A stretch of 64,000 nt of DNA from Sulfitobacter sp. HGT1 (GTDB lineage: Bacteria > Pseudomonadota > Alphaproteobacteria > Rhodobacterales > Rhodobacteraceae), in assembly GCF_013282155.1 (NCBI RefSeq), contig NZ_BLWI01000019.1, positions 1 through 64,000 on the forward strand, read 5' to 3'. Position 1 is the stretch's first letter. Every line of letters starts with the position of its first letter. Positions 33,964 to 43,020 of this stretch are shown in pieces. The notes under the pieces were generated by a model that was not told where the DNA came from, searched no databases, and worked only from the letters and a program-made list of their open reading frames with translations. Position numbers and translations under genes: made by a program.

Positions 33964-35165
33964 TCCGCGTCATCCATCAGGATGGCGGCGCGTTCTATCA
34001 CCACTTTCAAACCGTCAAGGATACCATCGGCCCCCGCTTCGGAGGGTTTGTTCTGCTGCGGCAAATGCCGGATCGCGGCAATCATCGCGTCTGCAGTCAT
34101 GCCATCGCGCTTTTCATCCAGCATCCGCACAAGGCCCAGCTCTTCGGCGCGGCTGGCCCTGATCCACTGTTCCAGACGCGGGACGGTGCGCGGCACGATC
34201 ACGGCACGTTTGTCAAAAGACAGCACCTCGCAAAAGGTGTTGTAGCCGCCCATGCACACAACGCCCTCGGCCCCGACGAACAAGGCTTCGATCCGGCTGT
34301 CAAAGCCGACAGCCGTGACCCGCCCGTTCAGTTTCTCAACGCGTGCATCAAAGGCGTCGCGCACATCACCTGACAGGAAGGGGCCGTAAATCAGAACCGC
34401 ATTGGGGGCAAGATCGGGGTCTTTTTCATAAGCTTCCAGCACCAGCGACACCATGGCAGCCCCGTCGCCGCCGCCGCCCGGTGTGATCAGCACATAGGGG
34501 TGTTCGGGAAGATCAACTTCGTCGCTGGTTTCACGGCGCAAATAGCCGGTCCAGTGCATCCGGCTGCGGGTTTTGTCCGACAAGGCCAGCCCTTTGGTCG
34601 GGTCATAGATATCGCGGTCGCCATAGACCCAGATTTCGTCATAAAAGTTTTCGGTCGCTTCAATCGCGTTCTTGCGGTCCCATTCAGCGGCCAGCACCTT
34701 GGGTTCATCCAACACATCGCGCAGGCCCAGAACTGTTTTGGCTTTGCCATGGTCGCGCAGGAATTCGAGGCTGGGGATCAGTTCGCCGCGAAAGCCCGAT
34801 GGTTCCTTGTCCACGATCAACAGGTCGGGTTCATATTTTTCGATGGCGGTTTTGATCAGCCCCGACCGAAGCGCGGTGATTTCGTCGATATCCAGCCCCA
34901 GGGTCTGCGACACATAGGTCCCGTCAGCCAGTTTGGTCACACCGGGCAGACGAATATGGTCAACGCGTTCGGGAAATGTAAACCGCCCCGCCACAGGGGA
35001 GCCGGTCAATATGATCGCTGATGCAGTATCATCGCCTGCGGTCAGGGCGGCGGCCAATGCGCGGGACCGGCGCAGGTGCCCCAACCCGAACGTATCGTGG
35101 CTGTAAAACATGATCCGGTGCGAAAGCTTCCCTGCAAGCGCGGGTTTTTTGGGCAATTGGCTCAT
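33960..35165 (-). CDS. MurG-like glycosyltransferase, first gene of the glycan operon
   Basis: A 401-residue GT-B protein. The acceptor loop MFYSHDTFGLGHLRRSRALAAAL has the GxGHxxR motif. The donor half contains LITPGGGGDGAAM and GVVCMGGYNTFCEVLSF, the nucleotide-sugar pocket of MurG-like enzymes. It is the first gene of the operon, read from the 35.2-35.6 kb gap. The resemblance to the second MurG-like gene (29929-31071) suggests an old duplication. Confidence 0.88.
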   Translation of the reverse strand: MSQLPKKPALAGKLSHRIMFYSHDTFGLGHLRRSRALAAALTAGDDTASAIILTGSPVAGRFTFPERVDHIRLPGVTKLADGTYVSQTLGLDIDEITALRSGLIKTAIEKYEPDLLIVDKEPSGFRGELIPSLEFLRDHGKAKTVLGLRDVLDEPKVLAAEWDRKNAIEATENFYDEIWVYGDRDIYDPTKGLALSDKTRSRMHWTGYLRRETSDEVDLPEHPYVLITPGGGGDGAAMVSLVLEAYEKDPDLAPNAVLIYGPFLSGDVRDAFDARVEKLNGRVTAVGFDSRIEALFVGAEGVVCMGGYNTFCEVLSFDKRAVIVPRTVPRLEQWIRASRAEELGLVRMLDEKRDGMTADAMIAAIRHLPQQNKPSEAGADGILDGLKVVIERAAILMDDAE

Positions 35166-35557
35166 TCGCCGGTCCTAACTTGGTTTGAAAGCCTTACGTC
35201 ACAGATCTTAACCTGTTTTGCGAAAGAACCCTCAAATGTCAAAAACAACTTCGCCGCTACGGGTGAAACTGGATGATCTGTTGTGGCAATTTGTTCAATG
35301 TTTCAAACTCTGTGCGCAATGCGATCAGCTGGACACGGCAATTGCCGGATGTGAGGTTGAACATAGGTGGTCCTTTTTCGGGGCGCGCGACGCCAGCGCG
35401 CTGATAATTGCTAGCATGATCAAACAGTTCTTGCACCTTGGAAATATACCGAAGCCGCTCGTGCGTGGCCTGTTGAGGTGGGGTCAGATCGCATGATTGC
35501 AATAGCATTGGCGCTGGCATAGCGTCTTTTGAGCCATTTTCGGTCAAGCGAGGCATT
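35166..35557. other. Divergent promoter region between the glycan operon and the MscS gene
   Basis: About 390 bases. It must contain the promoter of the seven-gene operon (minus) and of the MscS channel (plus). One minus-strand frame (35257-35556) is protein-like and listed separately with low confidence. No strong palindrome was seen. Confidence 0.45.
35257..35556 (-). CDS. Possible small protein, unknown (99 aa)
   Basis: A minus-strand frame beginning MPRLTENGSKD at 35556. The stretch ATHERLRYISKVQELFDHAS looks like a true helix and the end FETLNKLPQQIIQFHP is protein-like. No family is recognised and no clear ribosome site is present. A plus-strand frame overlaps it but is less convincing. 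Its start region nearly touches the MscS start. It may be a real short gene or a remnant. Confidence 0.3.
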   Translation of the reverse strand: MPRLTENGSKDAMPAPMLLQSCDLTPPQQATHERLRYISKVQELFDHASNYQRAGVARPEKGPPMFNLTSGNCRVQLIALRTEFETLNKLPQQIIQFHP

Positions 35558-37993
35558 ATGCGGCACCTGTTTTTATCACTTCTTTTGTCGTTCATGCTGG
35601 CCGCAATCGGTCACGAGGCAACCGCGCAAGGGTTGCAATCGCTGTTTCCGTCCGCGCAATCGACAGCCAGCGCGGATGACACCCGCATTGAGGAGGTCAT
35701 CAAACAGGCCGCCGAAAACGGTGTGGGCGTGGTGGTGATCGACAGCACGGGCAAACTACTTAATCAGGTGGATGCACCCGCTGCGACGTCGGCAAATGGC
35801 GGTCTTGATAATCCGGAGGCTGACCAGGAACATTCGGCCTTGATGCAGCTTCAAGAGCGCACGAACGGGTTTCGCCGCGCCTTGATTACCCGCATCGTGC
35901 AATTGCCGGACGCAATCAACGAAGTGCTGTACATCTTGCGTGCTGCCAGCCCGGACGGCACGCTTTGGGCCTTTGGCAAGGCATTGCTGATTTCGCTGGG
36001 GCTGTTCGGCATCGGGGTGATCGTCGAACGAGAGGTCTTTGGCAAACGCTTCGCCCGAAGCTTTGTCACGGCCCGCGTCATGGATAATCCGGTCGGTTAT
36101 GCCGAAAAGATGCCGTTTCTGGTGTTCCGGTTTTTTATGGGCGTTATCGGTATTCTGGTGTCGATGGCTGTTGCCTATCTGCTGGGCTGGATCATCTTTG
36201 GCGGGCTGGAAGACACCGCCATGCAATTTACCGTCACCCTGATCAACATCGGCTATTTCATCTGCCGGTTTTTTGCCGGGCTTTGGCGGATGATCCTGTC
36301 CCCTTTCCTCGCGCAATACCGCATTCCGGTTTTCAACGACCGCGATGCGAAAAGCTTGCATCGCTGGCTATGGATTCTGGCAAGCCTTGATACCTGCGCG
36401 ATCCTGTTCGGCATGTGGATCGCCGAACTGGGCCTGAACTATGACGTCTACGCCTTTATCGCGTCTTTGATGTCCGCTTTGATCGTGCTGGCCAATATCT
36501 TGATGGTTTATGTAAACCGACGCGCCATTTCAAACGCGTTGCGTCACGGCAAGCCCGCCGATGAAGTCAGCTTTGTCGCGCGGCTGTTGTCGAAAGTCTG
36601 GGCCCCTGCCATTGTTGTCTATGTGCTGTTTGCCTGGGTCGAACTGACCTATGATCTGGTGCTGGAAAACCCCAGCTCGATCCCGTTGATCGCGGGGGCC
36701 TACGGGATCATCGTGTCGATCATTGTCGTTTACGGGGTCATCAACTTTGGTATCGAACGCGGCTTTGCGCGGGCCCGCAACATGCGCCGGCTGAACGAGA
36801 TCAGGGATGAACAGGCCGCCGTCCGCGATGCCGCCGGACAGGCCGGAGAACCCGGCGATGCAGCATTTGATACCAACGAGGCCGCGCGGCTTGCTTTGGC
36901 CGAAGAACAGGCGCGTGCAAAGATTCTGCCCCGCCGTTCGCTGAATACATTCGAAGCGCTGGCCAGACGGGTCGCAGCCATTCTGGCCTTTGTCGCGGGG
37001 GCCTATGCGTTCTTTTTCATATGGGACAATGAAAGCGCGCAAATGGTCGAAAGTCTGGCAGACCGTTTGCTGGATATTATGGTCATCCTCTTTATCGGCT
37101 ATGTCGTGTATCACGCCTTTCGGATCTGGATCGACACCAAGATCGAGGCAGAAGCCGGTGACCAGCCCGAAGCCGAACTGGGCGACGAGGGCAGCGGCGC
37201 TTCCTCTGCCAGCCGCCTTGCCACGCTGCTGCCGCTGTTTCGCAATTTCATTCTGATCGTTGTGGTGGTCACCATTGTGCTGATTGTCCTGATGGAATTC
37301 GGCATCAATGTGGGTCCCTTGTTCGCAGGTGCCGGTATCGTGGGCGTCGCGGTGGGCTTTGGCTCGCAGGCGCTGGTGCGCGATATTTTCGCGGGTGCGT
37401 TCTTTTTGTTCGACGATGCGTTTCGCAAGGGCGAATATCTGGATGTGGGCGGGGTCAAAGGCACGGTCGAAAAGATATCAGTGCGGTCCTTTCAACTGCG
37501 GCACCATCTGGGGGCGTTGCACACCATACCATTTGGCGAATTGCAGGTCATGACGAATTATTCGCGCGACTGGGTGATCATGAAACTGCCGTTGCGGGTG
37601 ACCTATGACACAGACGTTGAAAAAGTCCGCAAGCTGATCAAGAAACTGGGGGTCGAGTTGCTGGATGATCCGGTGATCGGCGAGAATTTCATCCAGCCGC
37701 TGAAATCCCAAGGCGTGATTGAAATGCAGGATTCAGCGATGATCATCCGGGTCAAGTTCATGACCAAACCCGGCGATCAATGGCTGGTCCGCAAACGGGT
37801 CTACGAGGAAATCCGGTCGCTGTTCGAGCGCGAAGGCATCCGCTTTGCCCATCGCGAAGTCACGGTGCGTCTGGCTGATGGCAAGGTCGACAGCCTGAGC
37901 GACCAGGAGCGCAAGGCGGTCACTGCGGCGGCTCAAGCCTCCATCGAGGAAGACATGATGGAGGCGCCTGAACCAGGTGGGGATGATCGTTAA
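35558..37993 (+). CDS. Mechanosensitive ion channel, MscS family (large form)
   Basis: An 811-residue inner-membrane channel. It has a signal peptide (MRHLFLSLLLSFMLAAIGHEATAQG), a short periplasmic part, and many transmembrane helices from about residue 135 on. The MscS core lies near residues 565-700: GINVGPLFAGAGIVGVAVGFGSQALVRDIFAGAFFLFDD is the pore helix and gate, followed by the beta domain GGVKGTVEKISVRSF and HTIPFGELQVMTNYS. The size suggests the MscK/YbdG-like large subgroup. It opens under membrane tension to protect against osmotic downshock. Confidence 0.93.
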   Translation: MRHLFLSLLLSFMLAAIGHEATAQGLQSLFPSAQSTASADDTRIEEVIKQAAENGVGVVVIDSTGKLLNQVDAPAATSANGGLDNPEADQEHSALMQLQERTNGFRRALITRIVQLPDAINEVLYILRAASPDGTLWAFGKALLISLGLFGIGVIVEREVFGKRFARSFVTARVMDNPVGYAEKMPFLVFRFFMGVIGILVSMAVAYLLGWIIFGGLEDTAMQFTVTLINIGYFICRFFAGLWRMILSPFLAQYRIPVFNDRDAKSLHRWLWILASLDTCAILFGMWIAELGLNYDVYAFIASLMSALIVLANILMVYVNRRAISNALRHGKPADEVSFVARLLSKVWAPAIVVYVLFAWVELTYDLVLENPSSIPLIAGAYGIIVSIIVVYGVINFGIERGFARARNMRRLNEIRDEQAAVRDAAGQAGEPGDAAFDTNEAARLALAEEQARAKILPRRSLNTFEALARRVAAILAFVAGAYAFFFIWDNESAQMVESLADRLLDIMVILFIGYVVYHAFRIWIDTKIEAEAGDQPEAELGDEGSGASSASRLATLLPLFRNFILIVVVVTIVLIVLMEFGINVGPLFAGAGIVGVAVGFGSQALVRDIFAGAFFLFDDAFRKGEYLDVGGVKGTVEKISVRSFQLRHHLGALHTIPFGELQVMTNYSRDWVIMKLPLRVTYDTDVEKVRKLIKKLGVELLDDPVIGENFIQPLKSQGVIEMQDSAMIIRVKFMTKPGDQWLVRKRVYEEIRSLFEREGIRFAHREVTVRLADGKVDSLSDQERKAVTAAAQASIEEDMMEAPEPGGDDR

Positions 37994-38059
37994 CATATCT
38001 GTGATTGAAATGTGTCTGATGCGGCCTAGTTGAAGGCCCAGCTTTAACAGGAGGTTCAA

Positions 38060-38830
38060 ATGACCCATTCCAGACGCCAGTTTCTAGCCACATCTGCTGC
38101 TGCGGCAGGTGTGATCACCATGTTGCCCTATGCCGCGCAGGCGGCCGCCCACGGTGGCCACATGTTCCCGGTCAAGGGGGGCGAGGTCAAAGTCCATCCC
38201 GTCGATCACGCATCCTTTGTGATGGAGACACCGGTCGGGGTGATCTATAACGATCCGGTAGGTGACGCCGCAAACTATGCCGATTTTCCGGCCCCTGATC
38301 TGATCTTGATTACCCACGAACATGGCGATCACTATAACGCGGACACGCTTGCCGCTGTAGTCGGCCAGAACACACAGATCATCGCAAACCCGGCTGTATT
38401 TGAAATGCTGCCCGATGCGTTGAAGGCCCGGGCCACCCTGTTGGCCAATAGCCATGTCGCGATGTTCAATGGCGTGATTATCGAGGCGGTTCCGGCGTAT
38501 AACACCACCGAAGAGCGCAAGAATTTCCACCCTATGGGGCGCGACAACGGCTATGTCGTGAACCTGCCGGAATTCCGCGTGTATATTTCGGGCGATACAG
38601 AAGGCACGCCAGAAATGCGCGCCTTGGAGAACATCGATCTGGCATTTGTCTGCATGAACCTGCCGTTTACCATGGATGCAGAGGCCGCAGCCGCTGCGGT
38701 GTCGGAATTCAAGCCGTCGTTTGTCTATCCCTACCATTTCCGCGGGCGTGACGGTGGCACGCAGGATCCGGCAGAGTTTGCCAAGATGGTTGCACAAGGT
38801 ACCGAAGTTAAGATTGCGGACTGGTACTGA
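38060..38830 (+). CDS. Tat-exported MBL-fold metallo-hydrolase
   Basis: A 256-residue protein. The twin-arginine signal is THSRRQFLATSAAAAGVITM, so it is folded with metals before export. The metallo-beta-lactamase HxHxDH motif is THEHGDHYNA. Later ligand candidates include SGDTEG (Asp) and the His in PYHFRGRDGG. It resembles the L-ascorbate lactonase UlaG-like branch of the superfamily, but the substrate is unknown. AGGAGG lies upstream of ATG 38060. Two hairpins follow the stop. Confidence 0.9.
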   Translation: MTHSRRQFLATSAAAAGVITMLPYAAQAAAHGGHMFPVKGGEVKVHPVDHASFVMETPVGVIYNDPVGDAANYADFPAPDLILITHEHGDHYNADTLAAVVGQNTQIIANPAVFEMLPDALKARATLLANSHVAMFNGVIIEAVPAYNTTEERKNFHPMGRDNGYVVNLPEFRVYISGDTEGTPEMRALENIDLAFVCMNLPFTMDAEAAAAAVSEFKPSFVYPYHFRGRDGGTQDPAEFAKMVAQGTEVKIADWY

Positions 38831-38842
38831 TTTTTCCGGTTT

Positions 38843-38889
38843 CCGGTTGCCTTTGGCAACCGGACCGATGCGGGGGGCCAACCCCCCGC
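38843..38889. terminator. Two adjacent hairpins between convergent genes
   Basis: The first is CCGGTTGCC (38843-38851), loop TTT, GGCAACCGG (38855-38863). The second is GCGGGGGG (38870-38877), loop CCAA, CCCCCCGC (38882-38889). They separate the metallo-hydrolase gene from the convergent ABC operon and probably end transcription from one or both sides. Confidence 0.6.
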
Positions 38890-38924
38890 GCCCCCCGGGA
38901 TATTTTCGAGCCAGAGAAGGGGTT

Positions 38925-40079
38925 TTAGGTTTTGTAGGGGTCCAGGCAGGCACGCAACCCGTCGCCAAGGAAGTTGAAGGCCAGCACCACCACGATGATC
39001 GGCAGCATCGGGATGGCCGTCCACCAGTAGATTTCGATGCTCGCCAGATTTTGCGCATCGTTCAGCATGACGCCCCAGCTGACAGCCGGTGCGCGCAGGC
39101 CGAGCCCCAGAAAGCTGAGGGCGGTTTCACCGAGGATCATCGCGGGGATAGACAAGGTTGCACTGGCGATCAGGTGTGACATGAAATTTGGCAGCAAATG
39201 TTTGCGGATCACCCGCGAAGGTCTGGCCCCCATCATTTCCGCCGCTTTCACATATTCCTCTTCGCGCAGGCTCAGGAATTTGGAGCGGACAGCGCGGGCG
39301 AGGCCGGGCCAGTCCAGAATTCCAAGTATGATCGAGATGATAAAGAACACCGAAACCGGACCCCAGTTGGACGGTACGGCGGCTGAAAGCGCCAGCCAGA
39401 GGGGCAGTTCGGGGAGCGAGCGCAGGATTTCGATCATGCGGTTGACGATCCAGTCGGTCTTGCCGCCGAAATATCCCGCCAGCGCGCCAAAGAAGATCCC
39501 CAGCACAAAGGAAACGGTTATCCCGATCAGGCCGACGGTGAGGGAAAGTTGTGCGCCGAACAATATCCGGCTGAACACATCGCGGCCCAGACGGTCAGAC
39601 CCCCACAGGAACACGGTCGCGCCTTCGGGGGCACAGAACAGGTGGGTGTCGGAGGGGATCAGCGCGAAAATATGGTAGGTTTCGCCCTTGCAGAAGAACT
39701 CAAGTTTGCGCGGTTTGGTCTCATCCGTTTCGTAGACCCAGCGGAAGTTGACCAGATCAGCGGTGCCTGTCGTTTCATAGACATAGGGGCCGATGAAATC
39801 ACCTTCGTGCCAGAAATTGATGCTTTGTGGTGGCGAATACAGATGTTCGGCATTGCGCTCGTTGGGGGTGTAGGGCGCAATGAAACCGGCAATCGGCAGG
39901 ATCAGATAGCAAAATGCCAAGAACAGCCCTGACACCAGCGCCAGCTTGTGGCGGCGGAATTTGCGCCACATCAGCCGGGCAACCGAGGCATCCATATCCG
40001 AGCGTTCTGGCGCAGAGTGATCGACGACATCCACCCAGGGGGTCGTGTCGATAAAGCGGTTATCGGGTTGAGTTGCCAT
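38925..40079 (-). CDS. Peptide/oligosaccharide-type ABC transporter permease (DppC-like)
   Basis: A 384-residue inner-membrane protein of the OppC/DppC type. The N-terminal extension MATQPDNRFIDTTPWVDVVDHS is followed by the first helix (LALVSGLFLAFCYLILP), a large periplasmic loop and GSDRLGRDVFSRILFGAQLS, the usual permease motif. The cytoplasmic coupling motif is EEEYVKAAEMMGARPSRVI. It overlaps the upstream permease gene by one base. It pairs with the DppB-like permease, a family 5 binding protein and a fused ATPase in the same operon. Confidence 0.92.
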   Translation of the reverse strand: MATQPDNRFIDTTPWVDVVDHSAPERSDMDASVARLMWRKFRRHKLALVSGLFLAFCYLILPIAGFIAPYTPNERNAEHLYSPPQSINFWHEGDFIGPYVYETTGTADLVNFRWVYETDETKPRKLEFFCKGETYHIFALIPSDTHLFCAPEGATVFLWGSDRLGRDVFSRILFGAQLSLTVGLIGITVSFVLGIFFGALAGYFGGKTDWIVNRMIEILRSLPELPLWLALSAAVPSNWGPVSVFFIISIILGILDWPGLARAVRSKFLSLREEEYVKAAEMMGARPSRVIRKHLLPNFMSHLIASATLSIPAMILGETALSFLGLGLRAPAVSWGVMLNDAQNLASIEIYWWTAIPMLPIIVVVLAFNFLGDGLRACLDPYKT

Positions 40080-41104
40080 TATCCACGCGCCCCATAGCGG
40101 ATGCGCGGGTCAAGCAGGACCAGCAGCATGTCAGAGATCATCGTGCCGATCAGCGTCAGCAAGGCCACGAACATCAGGATAAAGGCCGCAAGGAACTGAT
40201 CCTGGGATTTGAGCGCGATCAGCAGCGACGGGCCGATGGTTTGCAGGCCCAGCACAACCGATACCAGAACCGAGCCCGAGATCATCGCAGGCAGCAGGTT
40301 GCCGATGTCGGCGACAAAGGGGTTGAACGCCATGCGCAGGGGATATTTCGCCAGCAGTCGCGCGGGGGCCAGTCCCTTGGCTTTGGCAGTGTCGACATAG
40401 GGTTTGCCCAATTCGTCCAGCATGTTCGCCCGCAGCCGCTGCATCATGGCGGCAGCGCCGGCGGTACCGATCACAAAGGTCGGGACAATCAGATGCAGCA
40501 GGATCGACTGGACCTTGGCCCAAGACATCGGTTCGCCCTCAAGTTCCGGTGCCATGAGCCCGCCAATGGGCAGGTCGAAATAGCGGTGCCCGTAATAGAA
40601 CAGGATCAGCGCCAGCAGAAAGTTCGGCGTGGCAAGGCCAAGGTAGCCGATAAAGCCGGCGGTATAATCGACCCATGTTTCGGATTTGGCCGCCGCCAGC
40701 ACGCCCAGAGGCAAGGCGATAAGATACACAAACAAAACCGCAGCAAGGTTCACCAACACCGTCATCCACAGGGCGTTGCCGACGATTTCAGCAACGGGGC
40801 GGTCGAATTCAAAGGACCAGCCGAAGTTCCCCTGCAGCAGCCCTGCGTATCCTTGCGGGCCCGGTGCTGCACCTGCCCAGATCAGATATTGTTTCCAGAT
40901 CGGCTGGTCGAGCGCATATTCGTGGCGCAGGAATTCGGCCTTGGCCACACCTTCGACCTGACCTGTGGCGCGCAGTTCGGCAATCTGGTTAGACAAATAG
41001 TCACCCGGCGGCAGGTTGATGATGACAAAGACCAAGACGGACACAACCGCGAGGGTCAGGAGCATGGTGATGAAACGCCAGACTGCGTATCTAAGAAAGA
41101 TCAT
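40079..41104 (-). CDS. Peptide/oligosaccharide-type ABC transporter permease (DppB-like)
   Basis: A 341-residue inner-membrane protein of the OppB/DppB type. It opens MIFLRYAVWRFITMLLTLAVVSVLVF, followed by an NLPPGDYLS motif and QPIWKQYLIW, as in long OppB forms. The coupling loop includes KPYVDTAKAKGLAPARLL. Its stop is one base inside the DppC-like start, and its start is 4 bases inside the binding-protein stop. Confidence 0.92.
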   Translation of the reverse strand: MIFLRYAVWRFITMLLTLAVVSVLVFVIINLPPGDYLSNQIAELRATGQVEGVAKAEFLRHEYALDQPIWKQYLIWAGAAPGPQGYAGLLQGNFGWSFEFDRPVAEIVGNALWMTVLVNLAAVLFVYLIALPLGVLAAAKSETWVDYTAGFIGYLGLATPNFLLALILFYYGHRYFDLPIGGLMAPELEGEPMSWAKVQSILLHLIVPTFVIGTAGAAAMMQRLRANMLDELGKPYVDTAKAKGLAPARLLAKYPLRMAFNPFVADIGNLLPAMISGSVLVSVVLGLQTIGPSLLIALKSQDQFLAAFILMFVALLTLIGTMISDMLLVLLDPRIRYGARG

Positions 41105-43020
41105 CGGCTTACCTGTACTAGTGGGTCTTCGAGATAGAATTCATCAATCCGGTGGATGCCGAAATGCGCGCCCGGATCATAGGCCCAGACACCATTTTCT
41201 GGCACATTCTTGAGCCGGTTGGACACGACAATGGGTTGCGGCGCTTCGGATAGAATGCCGATGGCGAATTGCTGGTCGGCGTGGATCTCAAGCATCCGGT
41301 CCCAGATTGCTGTGCGTTCTTGCGTATCATCGGTGCGGGTCCAGCTTTCTGCCAGATCCATCAGTTCTTGGGCGGGTTGCAGATCGGGGGCTTCGCCCGA
41401 TTGGCCCATGGTCTGGTAATATTGTCCCCACATCGGCCAGGCAAAGAATTCCTGATTGGTCGGGGCCAGATATTTGGGCGATGTTGCCGGGCCGGGGAGG
41501 CCGTTATCCCAACCGAACCAGACGGCGGCCATCGTCGTGCCTGCGTAGATGCGATTGCGCAGGATGTCGCGGTCCAGCGGGCGCATGATCAGACGGATAC
41601 CAAGGTCGCGCCAGGTATCGGTGATGATCGCCAGTGCGTTTTCTTCTTCGCTGCGTTCGCCTGCGGTTTCCACGACGAATTCCATCGGCCGGCCATCGGG
41701 CAGTTTGCGCAGACCCGATGGCATGCGTTCGGTCAGGCCCATCTCATCCAGCAGCGCGTTTGCAGCGTCGATGTCCAAGGCAGCCCATGCGTGCAAATCG
41801 GCCTCGTCGTACAGCACGCTTTGGGACAGGGCGGTCATCCCGCCTTCTTTGGCAAGGCCGAAATACAGCGCGCGGTTGATCATGCGGCGGTCGATACCAA
41901 GGCTAAGCGCGCGGCGGAACCGCACATCGCGCATGACGTCGCGCCAGACCGGATCGGCAAAATTCAGGTTCGGATAAATCGCAATCTGGCTGGCGGCACC
42001 ATTGGCCCACAAAAAGACCTTGTATTTACCGCCGTCCACTTCGCCTTTTTTCAGGATCGAAATGTCAGGGAAATCCAGCCCGCGCGCCTGAAGGTCTACC
42101 TCGCCTGCGTTGGCCTTGGCCGCGATCAGGCCGCCGCCGACAACGTCCATGTTCACGACGTCGATATAAGGCAGCTGGATGCCGCGGCTGTCGATGCGGT
42201 GGTAATAGGGGTTTTTTACGAATAACTGGCGTGACCCGTCGCTGTCGCTGGTGTTCAGCCACGGCTGCAATGTCGGTTGTTGCGGGTTGTCGAATTTATA
42301 CATGTTGTCGCGCTTGTTGTGCAGCGCGGCCCAGCTTTTCACCCTTGCGTCATCGACTTCGTCCGCAAGCTTTTCGGGATCGGCGAAATCGGCGTGAAAC
42401 TGTTTCAGGTAATGGGCGGGGCGATAGATAAAGGGCGGGCTGGCCTGTGCCAGCAGGTGCAGGAAATCGGGGTTCGGATCGTCCCATTCAAACACGACCG
42501 TGAGCGGGTCGGGGAAGGTGACCCGGCCCAGTTTGTTTTCGACAAACATGAAATCAGGGGGGCCGCTGGGGGTGATCTCGGCGTTGTTGACGACGTTATC
42601 CCACCAGTATTTGAAATCATCCGACGTAAAGGGGGCACCGTCTGACCAGCGATGGCCGTTGCGCAGGTGCAGCGTATATTTGCGCCCCTGTTCCACATCG
42701 ACGGATTTCAGAATGTCGGGGGCCAGCGAATAATCCGGCTGATACCCCACCAGCCGCGCATAGCCATAGACCACCATCTGCCGCACGTCTTTGGACCGCG
42801 ACACCAAGGTGCGCAACGTGCCACCTTGCGTGCCGAAACTGCGCCCCTTTGCGGCCAGATCGACGATCAACGGCTCTTGGGGCAGGCGGCTCTCGATCGG
42901 GGGCAGGTTGCCGCTGTTGACCTCTTGCGCCCAGAACGAGCTTTCTTGCAACGGCGGCAAGGTCGTCTGCGCCCAAAGTGGCGTGGCGACAAGCGACAGG
43001 GCGAGGGCGAGCTTACGCAT
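41101..43020 (-). CDS. ABC transporter solute-binding protein, family 5
   Basis: A 639-residue periplasmic binding protein with a signal peptide ([18 protein letters not shown]). Family 5 features: GGTLRTLVSRSKD, LRNGHRWSDGAPFTSDDFKYWWDNV and RFRRALSLGIDRRMINRALYFG. It is longer than DppA and close in size to microcin C/YejA-like binders, which suggests a large or unusual ligand. I use ATG 43020; the upstream frame belongs to the ATPase gene. It overlaps the ATPase stop by 8 nt. Confidence 0.92.
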   Translation of the reverse strand: MRKLALALSLVATPLWAQTTLPPLQESSFWAQEVNSGNLPPIESRLPQEPLIVDLAAKGRSFGTQGGTLRTLVSRSKDVRQMVVYGYARLVGYQPDYSLAPDILKSVDVEQGRKYTLHLRNGHRWSDGAPFTSDDFKYWWDNVVNNAEITPSGPPDFMFVENKLGRVTFPDPLTVVFEWDDPNPDFLHLLAQASPPFIYRPAHYLKQFHADFADPEKLADEVDDARVKSWAALHNKRDNMYKFDNPQQPTLQPWLNTSDSDGSRQLFVKNPYYHRIDSRGIQLPYIDVVNMDVVGGGLIAAKANAGEVDLQARGLDFPDISILKKGEVDGGKYKVFLWANGAASQIAIYPNLNFADPVWRDVMRDVRFRRALSLGIDRRMINRALYFGLAKEGGMTALSQSVLYDEADLHAWAALDIDAANALLDEMGLTERMPSGLRKLPDGRPMEFVVETAGERSEEENALAIITDTWRDLGIRLIMRPLDRDILRNRIYAGTTMAAVWFGWDNGLPGPATSPKYLAPTNQEFFAWPMWGQYYQTMGQSGEAPDLQPAQELMDLAESWTRTDDTQERTAIWDRMLEIHADQQFAIGILSEAPQPIVVSNRLKNVPENGVWAYDPGAHFGIHRIDEFYLEDPLVQVSR

